Under the pieces are notes generated by a model that worked only from the letters and a program-made list of their open reading frames with translations, was not told the origin of the DNA and made no database searches. From contig CP064984.1 in the NCBI GenBank assembly GCA_016699615.1, positions 2,922,849-2,986,848 of the forward strand: a stretch of 64,000 nt of DNA, in the 5' to 3' direction. Shown here one piece after another: positions 10,389 to 19,603 of the stretch. Numbering within the stretch: the stretch's first letter is position 1; each line of letters starts with the position of its first letter. The translations under genes were made by a program, and so were the position numbers. The DNA is from Sphingobacteriales bacterium. Lineage in GTDB: Bacteria > Bacteroidota > Bacteroidia > Chitinophagales > JADIYW01.

Positions 10389-10754
10389 TGGAGCTGCTGA
10401 GAATCGAACTCAGGTCCGGACAAGGCACCAATAAGCTTTCTACATGTGTAGTACAAACTTAATTTTCGACTATAAAAAGGTGTTTATACTTACCAATTTA
10501 TAGCTTAGTTTCTATTATCTCATTTGTTTTAGAAACATCAACAAACTATCTTATTATAGTGATGCTCGAACGAAACGTAATAAGCAAACGTTTTGTTGAA
10601 CACTAGCAAAGCTAATATCTAATATTAGGCAGCTAGAGCGAAAGATTCTTCGCCATATAAAAAAGTTGTATGCTTTATGTTTAACGAGTCAAAATTGCAC
10701 AATACTCGACATGCTTACCTATTCGCACAATTGCCGTCAATACCGAACAGCCCC
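10389..10754 (-). ncRNA. ssrA: tmRNA (transfer-messenger RNA)
   Basis: Rescues stalled ribosomes. On the minus strand the 5' end GGGGCTG pairs with CAGCTCC at the 3' end to make the acceptor stem, and the T arm GACCTGAGTTCGATTCTCAG lies just inside it. CCA is not encoded. The tag reading frame at 10654-10625 gives GEESFALAA then TAA, starting on a GGC resume codon. The ALAA end is the usual protease signal. A near-consensus -7 element (GTTCTTTG, 10762-10769) lies 7 nt before the 5' end, and an exact TAACTTTG is found further up at 10821-10828. Confidence 0.95.
10625..10654 (-). other. tmRNA tag-peptide reading frame
   Basis: GGC GAA GAA TCT TTC GCT CTA GCT GCC TAA, encoding GEESFALAA. From memory it resembles tags of other Bacteroidota, which commonly begin GE and end ALAA or AMAA. 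Confidence 0.85.
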
Positions 10755-10837
10755 AATAAATCAAAGAACATTTTATTATTCCTTATAATATCATACAGCA
10801 AATACTGTACTAATTATTTGCAAAGTTACTATTTATT

Positions 10838-12040
10838 CTAGAATAATTGCTTATATTTTGTTAAGCCTTCTTTCAAACATGTACACGCCTTCTTTAAATC
10901 GTCCGTATTTAAAACATAAGCTATTCTTACTTCATTTTTTCCTTTTCCAGCAGTAGCATAAAATCCATTTCCTGGCGCCATCATCACTGTACTATTTTCC
11001 CATCTAAAATCACTCAACATCCATTTGCAAAAATGTTCTGCATCTTCTACAGGCAGTTGTACCATACAATAAAATGCACCTTTGGGCATATGGCATTTTA
11101 CACCATCTATTGCATTTAAACCTTCAAAAATTACATCTCTTCTCTTTTTATATTCTGCATTTACTTCCGTAAAATAATTTTGTTCTACATCAAACAAAGA
11201 AACTGCAGCTATTTGTTCAATACTTGGTGGACTTAATCTTTGTTGTGCAAATTTCAATACAGTTTCTAATACCTCATGATTTTTAGTTGCTACCATACCA
11301 ATTCTAGCACCACATGCACTAAATCTTTTAGAAATAGAATCTACTAATATTACATTTTGTTCAATTTCACTAAAATTAAACATACTAATATGTGCTTGGT
11401 CGGTATATACAAATTCTCTATATACTTCATCACTAATAATAAATATATCGTGCTTTTGAACTAAGTTCTTTAAGCGTTCAAGTTCTTCACATGTATATGT
11501 ATATCCAGTCGGATTATTAGGATTGCAAATTAATATTGCTTTTGTCTTAGGTGTTATTACTTTTTCAAACTCATCAATTGTGGGCAAAGCAAATCCATTA
11601 TCAAATGAAGTTGCGATAGGTACTACTTTAATATTTCCACTTTTAGAAAAACCAATATAGTTTGCATACAAAGGTTCTTGTATTATTACTTCTTCATCTT
11701 CATCTAGAATAGATAGTAATGTAAAAAACAATGCTTCAGATGCGCCAGTTGTAATTAGAATATCTTCTACACATAAACTATTCAAACCACATCTTTCTTG
11801 AAAATACTTTGCATAGGCAATGCGCAATGCTTCATATCCATTTGATGGGCTATATTCTAATACTTTTTTATCAATCTTTTTTACAGCATCCCAAAATTGT
11901 TTTGGAGTTTCAATATCAGGTTGCCCAATATTAAGATGATAAATATGCACACCACTTTTCTTTGCATTTTCTGCATATGGTGCAAGTTTGCGTATTGGCG
12001 ACGAAGGCATTAATTGCCCTTTTGTAGAAATTGATGGCAT
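10838..12040 (-). CDS. class I/II pyridoxal-phosphate aminotransferase
   Basis: PLP enzyme moving an amino group between an amino acid and a 2-oxo acid. Visible: HLNIGQPDIETP (35-46), TTGASEALFF (97-106), NPNNPTG (173-179), SDEVYREF (203-210) and the Schiff-base lysine in DSISKRFSACGARIG (Lys238). The overall pattern is of the aspartate/aromatic aminotransferase branch, but the substrate is not readable. The ATG at 12040 is chosen over one at 12067, because the longer start would lie in the terminator of the upstream DUF1573 gene; a TATTTTTG element ends 7 nt before 12040. Length 400 residues. Confidence 0.88.
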   Translation of the reverse strand: MPSISTKGQLMPSSPIRKLAPYAENAKKSGVHIYHLNIGQPDIETPKQFWDAVKKIDKKVLEYSPSNGYEALRIAYAKYFQERCGLNSLCVEDILITTGASEALFFTLLSILDEDEEVIIQEPLYANYIGFSKSGNIKVVPIATSFDNGFALPTIDEFEKVITPKTKAILICNPNNPTGYTYTCEELERLKNLVQKHDIFIISDEVYREFVYTDQAHISMFNFSEIEQNVILVDSISKRFSACGARIGMVATKNHEVLETVLKFAQQRLSPPSIEQIAAVSLFDVEQNYFTEVNAEYKKRRDVIFEGLNAIDGVKCHMPKGAFYCMVQLPVEDAEHFCKWMLSDFRWENSTVMMAPGNGFYATAGKGKNEVRIAYVLNTDDLKKACTCLKEGLTKYKQLF

Positions 12041-12047
12041 ATATATA

Positions 12048-12055
12048 CAAAAATA
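12048..12055 (-). promoter_or_regulatory. -7 element for the aminotransferase
   Basis: TATTTTTG on the minus strand, 7 nt before ATG 12040. It is formed by the T-tract of the upstream gene's terminator. Confidence 0.5.
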
Positions 12056-12083
12056 AAAAAACTCCATACTAAAAAGTATGGAG
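12048..12083 (-). terminator. Rho-independent terminator after the DUF1573 gene
   Basis: Perfect 9-bp stem (62-70 with 75-83 of the 12000s) and a 4-nt loop. On the minus strand it is followed by TTTTTTTATTTTTG. The tail is also the -7 element of the next gene. Confidence 0.75.
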
Positions 12084-12126
12084 CACGAATTTAAACTAAA
12101 ACTTAATATTTTTTTATTGTATTGAA

Positions 12127-12540
12127 CTATTTTCCAATCATGCTTGGACTTGAACCATCCACGCCATCTGTTTGTGGCACAGCATTACCAGATACATACA
12201 ACACTACACTTTCGCCACTTTTAGTAACTACAGTAATTGCTTTTCTGAATGAACCTTCTCTAGCCATATTATATTGAGCTTTTATAGTACCAGTTTTTCC
12301 AGGCATTATTGGTTCTTTAGACCATTCTGGTGTAGTACATCCACATGATGCTTTTACACTTTCTAAAATTAATGGATCTGTTCCTGTATTTGTAAATAAG
12401 AATTCATGTGTAACAGGTTTTCCTTGTGGTGCATTTCCAAAATTATGCTCAACCTCATTAAATTTAATTTTTAAGTCAGTTTGTGCATTAGCAACAAACG
12501 CTGTGAAAACAAAAACCATTAAGTACATTAACTTTCTCAT
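12127..12540 (-). CDS. DUF1573 domain secreted protein
   Basis: A 137-residue exported protein with a signal peptide (MRKLMYLMVFVFTAFVANA, cut before QTD). The rest is one DUF1573 domain, an immunoglobulin-like fold related to ASPM-SPD-2-Hydin domains: KFNEVEHNFGNAPQGKPV, FLFTNTGTDPLILESVKASC and CGCTTPEWSKEPIMPGKTG are its usual blocks. This family is abundant and uncharacterised in Bacteroidota. It stands alone, with its own terminator. Confidence 0.85.
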   Translation of the reverse strand: MRKLMYLMVFVFTAFVANAQTDLKIKFNEVEHNFGNAPQGKPVTHEFLFTNTGTDPLILESVKASCGCTTPEWSKEPIMPGKTGTIKAQYNMAREGSFRKAITVVTKSGESVVLYVSGNAVPQTDGVDGSSPSMIGK

Positions 12541-12644
12541 AAAATATTTTTTACTAATTACTACACAAATATCGTACCAAAAAAAAAGAAAATATCAAAA
12601 CCATAGACCTTATCCATTTTTTGTATATTAGAGTTAATTTTCAG

Positions 12645-14939
12645 ATGACAAATTTTAATAAAAATATTGAAAGCGAACTAACTACTTCATTGTCATATAG
12701 TAAATTTTCTTCTGATGTATTAGAAGACTATAGAATATGCTGTTTAAGCAGAGCAATGAGCTTAATGGGCAGAAAAGAAGTGCTTACGGGGAAAGCAAAA
12801 TTTGGAATTTTTGGTGATGGAAAAGAATTACCACAAGACCCACACACGGCTGGAAGGCAAATGAACAACCATTTTGCCACAAGAAATTTGGAACCTAATG
12901 GAAATTGGAAAATATTAAAAAATAAAAAAAATACAGCCGCAGATAATTCACCAACAGCATCACAAATGCCACGTGCTTTAGGTTTGGCATTAGCATCTAA
13001 AAAATACAGACAACTCAATGAATCATTAAGAGATAATATTTTTAGTAATAATGGAAATGAAATTTGCTTTGCCACAATAGGTGATGCTTCAACATCTGAA
13101 GGTTTATTTTGGGAAACTATCAATGCTGCTGGAGTACAACAAGTACCATTAGTTGTATCTATTTGGGATGATGGTTATGGTATTTCTGTATCAAAGAAAT
13201 ACCAGACAACAAAAGAAAGTATTAGTGATATATTAAAAGGATTTGAATTAGAAAAAAACAAAAATGGTTTTCTTATACTCAAAGCAAAAGCACATGATTA
13301 TTCAAATTTAGTTGCAACATATCTAAAAGCTAGTCAAGTAGCAAGAACTAAACACATTCCAGTAATTATACATATTGAAGAAGTAACTCAACCACAAGGG
13401 CACTCAACGAGTGGTTCACATGAAAGATATAAATCATCTGATAGATTAGAATGGGAGAAAGAATTTGATTGTATATCCAAATTTAAACAATGGATCATTC
13501 AATCTAAAATTGCAACAGAACAACACCTTGATAATATTGAAAAATCTGCACATGAATATGTGCTAGAACAAAAGAAAATTGCTTGGAAAAAATTCCATCA
13601 ACCTATCATAAATGAAATAAATGAAGTAGTTGGAATTATTAAAAATATTGGCTTTGAACATTCAAATAAAAAAGAAAAACTAGATGAAATAATTGATGGA
13701 CTAAAAACCACATTAGATCCTGTTCGTAAAGATATTTTTGAAACCATTGCTCAAGTTTTTATTTGCCTACAAGCACAAACATCAAATGCTGTACAAAGAC
13801 TAACGCAGTGGTACAATGAACATTATCTAATAAATAATGAAAGGTACAGTTCTTATCAATTTACAAATTCAAATTTAGCACCACAAAAGAAAGATAAAGT
13901 AGATATTATCTATTCAAAAGATTCAAAAATACTTAGTGGTTTTCAAGTTTTGAATGCATGCTTCAAAGCAAATTTTGAAAGAGATGCAAGTATATTAGCA
14001 TTTGGCGAAGATGTTGGAAAAATAGGTGATGTCAATCAGGCATTTGCAGGTTTGCAAAGTATTTTTGGTGAAGAAAGAATATATGATGTTGGCATCAGAG
14101 AAGCAACAATCATTGGCGAAGCTATTGGATTGGCCATGCGCGGATTTAGACCAATTGCAGAAATACAATACTTAGATTATTTACTGTATGGCTTGCAATC
14201 ATTAGCAGATGATGTTGCATGTCTATCATATAGAACAAAAGGTGGACAGAAAGCACCAATAATTGTGCGCACACGTGGGCATCGTTTGGAAGGAATTTGG
14301 CACACAGGTTCTCCAATGCAAATGATTTTAGGAACATTGCGTGGCATGCATGTATGCGTACCTAGAAATATGACACAAGCTGCTGGATTTTACAATTTAT
14401 TGCTAAGAAGTGATGAGCCAGCATTAGTAATAGAATGTTTGAATGGTTACAGACTAAAAGAAAAAATACCAGAAAATGCTAGCGATTTTACAGTACCATT
14501 AGGCGTACCCGAAATATTAATTACAGGAAATGACATCACCATTGTAAGTTATGGTTCATGTATTAGAATTGCACAAAAAGCAATTGAAACGCTAAATGAA
14601 TTAGACATTTCAGTAGAATTAATTGATGTACAAACATTATTACCATTTGATATTTATGGCGTAATTGGTGAATCTATTAAGAAAACCAATAGAGTAATTT
14701 TCTTGGATGAAGATTATCCAGGTGGTGCTACAGCATATATGCTACAAGAAGTTTTGGAAAAGCAACAAATATTTAATTTCCTAGACAGTGCGCCAATAAC
14801 CATTTCTGCAAAAAATCATAGAGTACCATTTGGCACCGATGGTGATTATTTTTGTAAGCCAAATGCTGAAGATATTATCAGAGCAGTTTGCAAAATAATG
14901 TATGAAGTAAATCCGAGTAAGTATCCAATTATTTTCTAA
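12645..14939 (+). CDS. fused 2-oxo acid dehydrogenase E1 component (alpha-beta)
   Basis: Thiamine-diphosphate E1 that decarboxylates a 2-oxo acid, branched-chain or pyruvate, for a lipoyl E2 partner. The alpha half (about 1-370) has SPTASQMPRALG and the ThDP motif GDASTSEGLFWETIN (146-160). The beta half (about 425-764) has FGEDVGKIGDVNQ, VGIREATIIGEAIGLA, RTRGHRLEGIWHTGSPMQ and DEDYPGGATAYMLQE. Single-chain alpha-beta E1 proteins are common in Bacteroidota. ATG 12645 is preferred to an upstream in-frame TTG. The E2 and E3 genes are not in the window, so the substrate is unresolved. Confidence 0.85.
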   Translation: MTNFNKNIESELTTSLSYSKFSSDVLEDYRICCLSRAMSLMGRKEVLTGKAKFGIFGDGKELPQDPHTAGRQMNNHFATRNLEPNGNWKILKNKKNTAADNSPTASQMPRALGLALASKKYRQLNESLRDNIFSNNGNEICFATIGDASTSEGLFWETINAAGVQQVPLVVSIWDDGYGISVSKKYQTTKESISDILKGFELEKNKNGFLILKAKAHDYSNLVATYLKASQVARTKHIPVIIHIEEVTQPQGHSTSGSHERYKSSDRLEWEKEFDCISKFKQWIIQSKIATEQHLDNIEKSAHEYVLEQKKIAWKKFHQPIINEINEVVGIIKNIGFEHSNKKEKLDEIIDGLKTTLDPVRKDIFETIAQVFICLQAQTSNAVQRLTQWYNEHYLINNERYSSYQFTNSNLAPQKKDKVDIIYSKDSKILSGFQVLNACFKANFERDASILAFGEDVGKIGDVNQAFAGLQSIFGEERIYDVGIREATIIGEAIGLAMRGFRPIAEIQYLDYLLYGLQSLADDVACLSYRTKGGQKAPIIVRTRGHRLEGIWHTGSPMQMILGTLRGMHVCVPRNMTQAAGFYNLLLRSDEPALVIECLNGYRLKEKIPENASDFTVPLGVPEILITGNDITIVSYGSCIRIAQKAIETLNELDISVELIDVQTLLPFDIYGVIGESIKKTNRVIFLDEDYPGGATAYMLQEVLEKQQIFNFLDSAPITISAKNHRVPFGTDGDYFCKPNAEDIIRAVCKIMYEVNPSKYPIIF

Positions 14940-14944
14940 AATAA

Positions 14945-15679
14945 TTATCCTTCAAAATTAATAGAGAATAAAAATGTTCTATTATACAATCTTTGTATAA
15001 AACTAGAATTTGAAAATCCATCTGATTTGATATGTGTATTTAAGAATGAATTTGCCATTTTAAATTCTGGACACAAAATAAATAATGGAAAATGTATTTC
15101 TAAACCAACACCATATGTCATTGACAAATCATTTGCTTTTTGTTGTGGTACAAATGTTTTTACACGTCCACTTAATTTTGAACCAATATCATAACTGTAT
15201 TTCATACCAGCCACAACATAAATTTTAAAATCTTTAATTGGATCTGATTTGAATTTTATTTCTATTGGCATATCATATACAATAGTTGGAAGTTTTATTT
15301 GCTCAGTAGTATTATTGCTATATGTGAAATTCAAATTCTTATCATTAAACAAAAAAGTAGGTACAACTCTAAGTTCAAAGTTTTTATTTATATGATAGGC
15401 AAACAAACCACCAATTTCGTAGCCTAAAGTTAATTTAGATTTTATTGCTAATATGGTATCGCTTAATGCAAAAGTTTCACTATGTCTAATTCTATAATCT
15501 GACATGCCAACACCAAGATGAATGCCAAAATGATATTTTTTGCGTTGATATTTTAAATCATTTTCATAAACATTTTTCTGAGCTACTGCGGTACTCATAC
15601 AGAAAAAAAACATTGTACAAACAATGATTATTTTTTGCCAATATATATGGTACTTATTCCAAATAGTAATGGTGTGCAT
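14945..15679 (-). CDS. porT: PorT-like outer-membrane protein, probable T9SS component
   Basis: A 244-residue outer-membrane beta-barrel, predicted from a signal peptide (KIIIVCTMFFFCMSTAVAQ core), KKYHFGIHLGVGMSDYRIRH and alternating strands to a terminal aromatic strand (TFLFSINFEG). PorT/SprT is needed for type IX secretion in Porphyromonas and Flavobacterium. Size, domain and position directly after ubiE fit it, although other PorT-fold barrels are common. The start at 15679 overlaps the repaired ubiE end by 52 nt; a start at 15613 would lose the basic n-region of the signal. Stop lies 5 nt from the convergent E1 stop. Confidence 0.62.
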   Translation of the reverse strand: MHTITIWNKYHIYWQKIIIVCTMFFFCMSTAVAQKNVYENDLKYQRKKYHFGIHLGVGMSDYRIRHSETFALSDTILAIKSKLTLGYEIGGLFAYHINKNFELRVVPTFLFNDKNLNFTYSNNTTEQIKLPTIVYDMPIEIKFKSDPIKDFKIYVVAGMKYSYDIGSKLSGRVKTFVPQQKANDLSMTYGVGLEIHFPLFILCPEFKMANSFLNTHIKSDGFSNSSFIQRLYNRTFLFSINFEG

Positions 15680-16349
15680 GAGATGTCTTTAAAACCACAT
15701 TTATTTAATATTTCTACAAATTTGTTGCCAGATGGAAATTTCTCTACAGATTCTGGTAGATATGAATAAGCTCTAGAATCTTTTGATACAATTTTACCAA
15801 TAAATGGAAGAATATAGAAGAAGTATAGAAAATATAAATTTTTATAATAAAATTGGTTGGAATTGAAAATTCTAAAATAAAAACTTTTTTTTCAGCTTTC
15901 AATACTCTGTGCATTTCTGTTAATCCTATTTCTAAATTTTCAAAATTACGAACACCAAATGCTACACTTACTGCATCAAAAGTGTTGTCTTTAAAATTTA
16001 AATTTTCACTATCGCCTTCTTGCAATTCAATATTTTGTATGTTTAATTTTTTTATTTTTTCTCTACCTACTTCCAACATTTTGGTAGATATGTCTACACC
16101 TATAATTTTTTCAGCTGATGTTTTGCTTTCTGCAATTGCCAAATCTGCAGTGCCTGTAGCAACATCCAAAATTAAAGTTGGATTTTCTAACTGAATTAAC
16201 TTTATTAGCTTTTTTCTCCAAAGCTTATCAATTCCTAAAGAAAAAAAGTGATTTAAGAAATCGTAAGTACCAGCAACATTATTAAACATTGTAGCAACTT
16301 GATCTTTTTTTGTATCATTAGAGTTGTAAGGTGTTATTGATTTGCTCAT
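15628..16349 (-). CDS. ubiE: demethylmenaquinone methyltransferase (one frame break)
   Basis: SAM-dependent C-methylation, the last step of menaquinone synthesis. Motif I is LILDVATGTADLAIAE and post-I is VDISTKMLEVGREKI; the N-terminal VATMFNNVAGTYDFLNHFFS and the segment AFGVRNFENLEIGL are UbiE signatures. The frame breaks at the T5 run 15839-15843 (A5 on the coding strand). One more A restores LPFIGKIVSKDSRAYSYLPE and the conserved tail KFPSGNKF to TIYIGKK, giving 240 residues. ATG 16349 is preferred to 16361, which lies in the -7 element. Confidence 0.9.
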
Positions 16350-16358
16350 GAATGTGCA

Positions 16359-16366
16359 CAAAAATA
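16359..16366 (-). promoter_or_regulatory. -7 element for ubiE-porT
   Basis: TATTTTTG on the minus strand, 9 nt before the ubiE ATG at 16349. Confidence 0.5.
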
Positions 16367-16426
16367 CAAATAATATTACATTTGTGTTTTAATTCTTATT
16401 AATAAATCTAAATATAATCCTAGAAT

Positions 16427-17023
16427 ATGATACAAAGCGCAACATACATTGGCTCTTTCAATAAAGAAAGTGAATGCCCAAAAGCAGAAATACCAGAATT
16501 TGCATTTATTGGAAGAAGTAATGTTGGAAAATCATCATTGATTAATATGGTTACAAACATGAAAGGTTTGGCAAAAACATCACAAACACCTGGAAAAACA
16601 CAAAAGATAAACATATTTTTGATCGACAAAGCTTGGCATCTTGTAGATTTACCTGGTTATGGTTATGCAAAAGTATCTAAAACAATGCGTTCTGATTTTG
16701 ATAAAATGATTCGTCATTTTCTTACAAAACGAGAAACGCTATATGCTGTGTTTACACTAGTTGATGCATCAATTCCACCACAAAAATTAGATTTAGAATT
16801 TATTAGCTGGCTTGGCGAAAATAGAATTCCATTTATTATTGTATTTACAAAAATTGATAAGGCAAAGTCTATTGAAATTAATAAAAACATCCAGAAATTT
16901 AATGAGATAATGATGGAAAGCTGGAATGAATTGCCAATGGAATTTAAAACTTCATCAGAAAAATTTATTGGACAAAGAGAATTGTTTAAATTTATACAAG
17001 ACACACTAAAACAAGAATCATAG
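16427..17023 (+). CDS. engB: ribosome biogenesis GTP-binding protein YsxC/EngB
   Basis: A GTPase for large-subunit assembly. The 198-residue protein contains G1 GRSNVGKS (29-36), the switch region TSQTPGKTQKIN, G3 DLPGYG (74-79), G4 TKID (141-144) and a G5-like TSSE. It starts 77 nt from the divergent ubiE start. Confidence 0.95.
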   Translation: MIQSATYIGSFNKESECPKAEIPEFAFIGRSNVGKSSLINMVTNMKGLAKTSQTPGKTQKINIFLIDKAWHLVDLPGYGYAKVSKTMRSDFDKMIRHFLTKRETLYAVFTLVDASIPPQKLDLEFISWLGENRIPFIIVFTKIDKAKSIEINKNIQKFNEIMMESWNELPMEFKTSSEKFIGQRELFKFIQDTLKQES

Positions 17024-17036
17024 ATATAATTTTTTG

Positions 17037-17044
17037 TATATTTG
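17037..17044 (+). promoter_or_regulatory. -7 element for the 17.1-kb secreted protein
   Basis: TATATTTG, 16 nt before the ATG at 17061. Confidence 0.5.
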
Positions 17045-17060
17045 TAAATAAAAGTAAGAC

Positions 17061-18002
17061 ATGCTAAAGAAACTATTATTCCCACTACTTGTTTGTTTTT
17101 TCTTCAATTTAAATGCACAAAATATTGATGGTTTGTGGCGTGGTACATTTGTTATGTATTTGCACAATACCTATGAAGTAGAAATGGATTTAAAAAGATT
17201 ACCATCAAATGTATTTACAGCAAAACTTAGAATTACAAATGGCTATTACAAAGGCGAATACTCAGTAAGTGGAAATATATGTGGCAACAAAAGTTTAGAA
17301 ATAACTGCTATTTTCTTACTTAAAGAAAATGGTGGCTCAAACTGGGTGGATTGCTTGAATGGCACTTTAGACTTGAGTGATAATGAAACTGTGCTATCTT
17401 TTGTTGATACTTGGAAAGAGCAATCAAAAGCTGATGATAATTTTACAAGTTGTAAGGTAAAGTTCTTTCAAAGTGATATGTTTCAATGCTTAAGGTCTGC
17501 ATATTTGTATAAAGCAAATTATGAACAAATGGTAAATGCATTTGATAATTTATGGACAAAATATGAAAAACTTGAAAAAGAAAAATCTCCAAAAGTTGTA
17601 GAAACATATATTGTAGAAAAGAATGAAGAGAAGATGCCTGTTATTGAAAATGCAGATCCATTGAAAGAAAGGGAAGTAGTTGTAAAAAATGAAGTTTATG
17701 TATCTAGTAGAAATATAATTATTGAATATTGGGATAAGTACAATTTTGATTACGATTCAATTAGCTTATACCTAAATAACAAACCAGTTTTAGAAAATGC
17801 TTTACTAACCAAAACAAAACAAACAATTTCTATACAAGTTGAAAATGGAACAAACTATTTAGTATTACATGCATTAAATCTTGGAGTAGAGCCACCAAAT
17901 ACAGCATCAATTACCATAAAAGATGGAAAGAAAATACAAAATGTAATGTTGTATTCTGACTTAGCAAAAAGTGGTGCATTAAAAATAATACTCAAGGAAT
18001 AG
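17061..18002 (+). CDS. secreted protein with lipocalin-like and C-terminal beta domains, function unknown
   Basis: The 313-residue protein has a signal peptide (MLKKLLFPLLVCFFFNLNAQ). Residues 20-130 (NIDGLWRGTFVMYL through FVDTWKEQ) look like a calycin/lipocalin-type barrel, with WRG near the start and paired cysteines. A charged linker rich in Glu and Lys (about 165-210) leads to a C-terminal all-beta domain (RNIIIEYWDKYNFDYDSISL to SGALKIILKE) with LVLHALNLGVEPPNTASI, a block I recognise from many Bacteroidota exported proteins. No catalytic motif and no T9SS tail are seen. Function is not assigned. Confidence 0.7.
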   Translation: MLKKLLFPLLVCFFFNLNAQNIDGLWRGTFVMYLHNTYEVEMDLKRLPSNVFTAKLRITNGYYKGEYSVSGNICGNKSLEITAIFLLKENGGSNWVDCLNGTLDLSDNETVLSFVDTWKEQSKADDNFTSCKVKFFQSDMFQCLRSAYLYKANYEQMVNAFDNLWTKYEKLEKEKSPKVVETYIVEKNEEKMPVIENADPLKEREVVVKNEVYVSSRNIIIEYWDKYNFDYDSISLYLNNKPVLENALLTKTKQTISIQVENGTNYLVLHALNLGVEPPNTASITIKDGKKIQNVMLYSDLAKSGALKIILKE

Positions 18003-18064
18003 CTACACAACAATAAATTATTGTAAAAATACAAATATCGCTTTTCCATTTAGAAATAAATTCA

Positions 18065-18072
18065 TATCTTTG
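18065..18072 (+). promoter_or_regulatory. -7 element for rpmE2
   Basis: TATCTTTG, 19 nt before the ATG at 18092. Confidence 0.6.
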
Positions 18073-18091
18073 CGTACCAAAATATACAAAA

Positions 18092-18343
18092 ATGAAAAAA
18101 GACATACATCCACAAACTTATAGAACTGTAGTATTTAAAGATTTTTCGTGCGATTATACATTCTTAGGCAAATCATGTGCAGCTACAAAAGACACTTTTA
18201 CATGGGAAGATGGTAATGAATATCCATTAGTGAAATTAGAGATTTCTAATATGTCGCATCCATACTATACTGGAAAAGCAAAATTCGTAGATACTGCTGG
18301 TCGTATCGACAAATTCAACAAAAAATACGCAAAGAAAAACTAG
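18092..18343 (+). CDS. rpmE2: 50S ribosomal protein L31, type B
   Basis: An 83-residue ribosomal protein. MKKDIHPQTYRTVVFKDFS, VKLEISNMSHPYYTGKAKFV and GRIDKFNKKYAKK are family blocks. The zinc-binding Cys quartet of type A L31 is absent, which is the type-B (zinc-independent) form usual in Bacteroidota. Single-gene unit with its own -7 element and terminator. Confidence 0.97.
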   Translation: MKKDIHPQTYRTVVFKDFSCDYTFLGKSCAATKDTFTWEDGNEYPLVKLEISNMSHPYYTGKAKFVDTAGRIDKFNKKYAKKN

Positions 18344-18367
18344 TATTTATTGTATTAAATTATACAT

Positions 18368-18395
18368 AGCCTCTAATTTATTAGAGGCTTTTTTT
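18368..18395 (+). terminator. Rho-independent terminator after rpmE2
   Basis: 9-bp perfect stem (18368-18376 with 18381-18389), loop TTTA, then a run of seven T. It lies 11 nt before the next ATG. Confidence 0.9.
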
Positions 18396-18406
18396 ATTTT
18401 TGTAAT

Positions 18407-19603
18407 ATGCATCATCAAAATATAGTCTTATTTGACACTTTTAATAATTGGCAAAATTTACTTCCACTCACAGCAACACGCGCTATTGCAGATATAAAAG
18501 TTGGCATATTGACCATTAAAGAAAAATGGCAAAAACTAATTTCTACAAATGATATTAGTATTTTATCTATAGATTATCTGGATGAAAAATACAAATACAA
18601 AGCTAATGCAAATGCTGCCATTTTTATCAATTCGAGCTTACTACCAAATATACAATTGTGGTCAGCCATTGAAAAGCTAAATTCTAATGAAGCATTGGTT
18701 GCAAACAATCAAATCATTGCATTTATTAATACTTCAGAAATAAACAACATAAATGATATAGAAAAACATGTAAATGAGTTTACTAAAATTATTTATTCAG
18801 AAAACACATGTTCTATAAATTATCCATGGAATATTTTTAAAAACAATGGGCAAGAAATTAGAAATGACATCAAATTGATGCAACTAAAACCAAATCCTGA
18901 TGCATTATCTAAAACTAATATTTTATTAGGTAATGATGTGTATATTATGGAAAATGTAATATGTGAAGCATCAACATTAAATACAAAAGATGGACCAATA
19001 TTTTTAGATAATCATTCGGAAATTATGGAAGGATGTACAATTAGAGCACCATTTGCACTTGGCGAACATAGTACACTAAAAATGCAAGCAAAAATTTATG
19101 GTGACACAAGTATTGGGCAACATTGTAAAATTGGTGGAGAAGTATCTAATAGTGTAATCTTTGGTTATTCCAACAAAGCACATGATGGTTTTCTGGGCAA
19201 TGCAGTAATAGGTGAGTGGTGCAATCTTGGTGCAGACACCAACAATTCAAATCTTAAAAACAATTATAGTTCCATAAAAGTTTGGAATTATAGTAACGAA
19301 GACTACATCGAATCTAATCTTCAGTTTTCTGGATTGATTATGGGCGACCATGCGAAAGCGACTATCAACACACAATTTAATACAGGCACTGTAGTTGGTG
19401 TTTGCGCAAATATTTTTGATGCTGGCTTTTCAGCTAAATTTATTCCAGACTTTAGTTGGGGCAGAAATGCTACATTCTCATTAGGTACAGCATTTGAAGT
19501 TGCTCAAAGAGTAATGGAACGCAGAAGCATACAACTTACTGAAATTGATAAAAAGATACTTAGTGAAATATTCTATAGAACAGCAAAATTTAGAAAAAAT
19601 TAA
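18407..19603 (+). CDS. GlmU-like sugar nucleotidyltransferase family protein
   Basis: The 398-residue protein starts IVLFDTFNNWQNLLPLTATR-AIADIKVGILTIKEKW, the N-terminal block of the Bacteroidota GlmU-like family. The C-terminal half (about 175-370) has hexapeptide-type repeats typical of a left-handed beta helix (ICEASTLN, GPIFLDNHSEIMEGCTIRAP, IYGDTSIGQHCKIGGEVSNS). Bona fide GlmU makes UDP-GlcNAc; here the canonical GxGTRM nucleotide loop is not seen, so the uridylyl activity is uncertain. Its stop overlaps the stop of the convergent barrel gene by 4 bp. Confidence 0.72.
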   Translation: MHHQNIVLFDTFNNWQNLLPLTATRAIADIKVGILTIKEKWQKLISTNDISILSIDYLDEKYKYKANANAAIFINSSLLPNIQLWSAIEKLNSNEALVANNQIIAFINTSEINNINDIEKHVNEFTKIIYSENTCSINYPWNIFKNNGQEIRNDIKLMQLKPNPDALSKTNILLGNDVYIMENVICEASTLNTKDGPIFLDNHSEIMEGCTIRAPFALGEHSTLKMQAKIYGDTSIGQHCKIGGEVSNSVIFGYSNKAHDGFLGNAVIGEWCNLGADTNNSNLKNNYSSIKVWNYSNEDYIESNLQFSGLIMGDHAKATINTQFNTGTVVGVCANIFDAGFSAKFIPDFSWGRNATFSLGTAFEVAQRVMERRSIQLTEIDKKILSEIFYRTAKFRKN

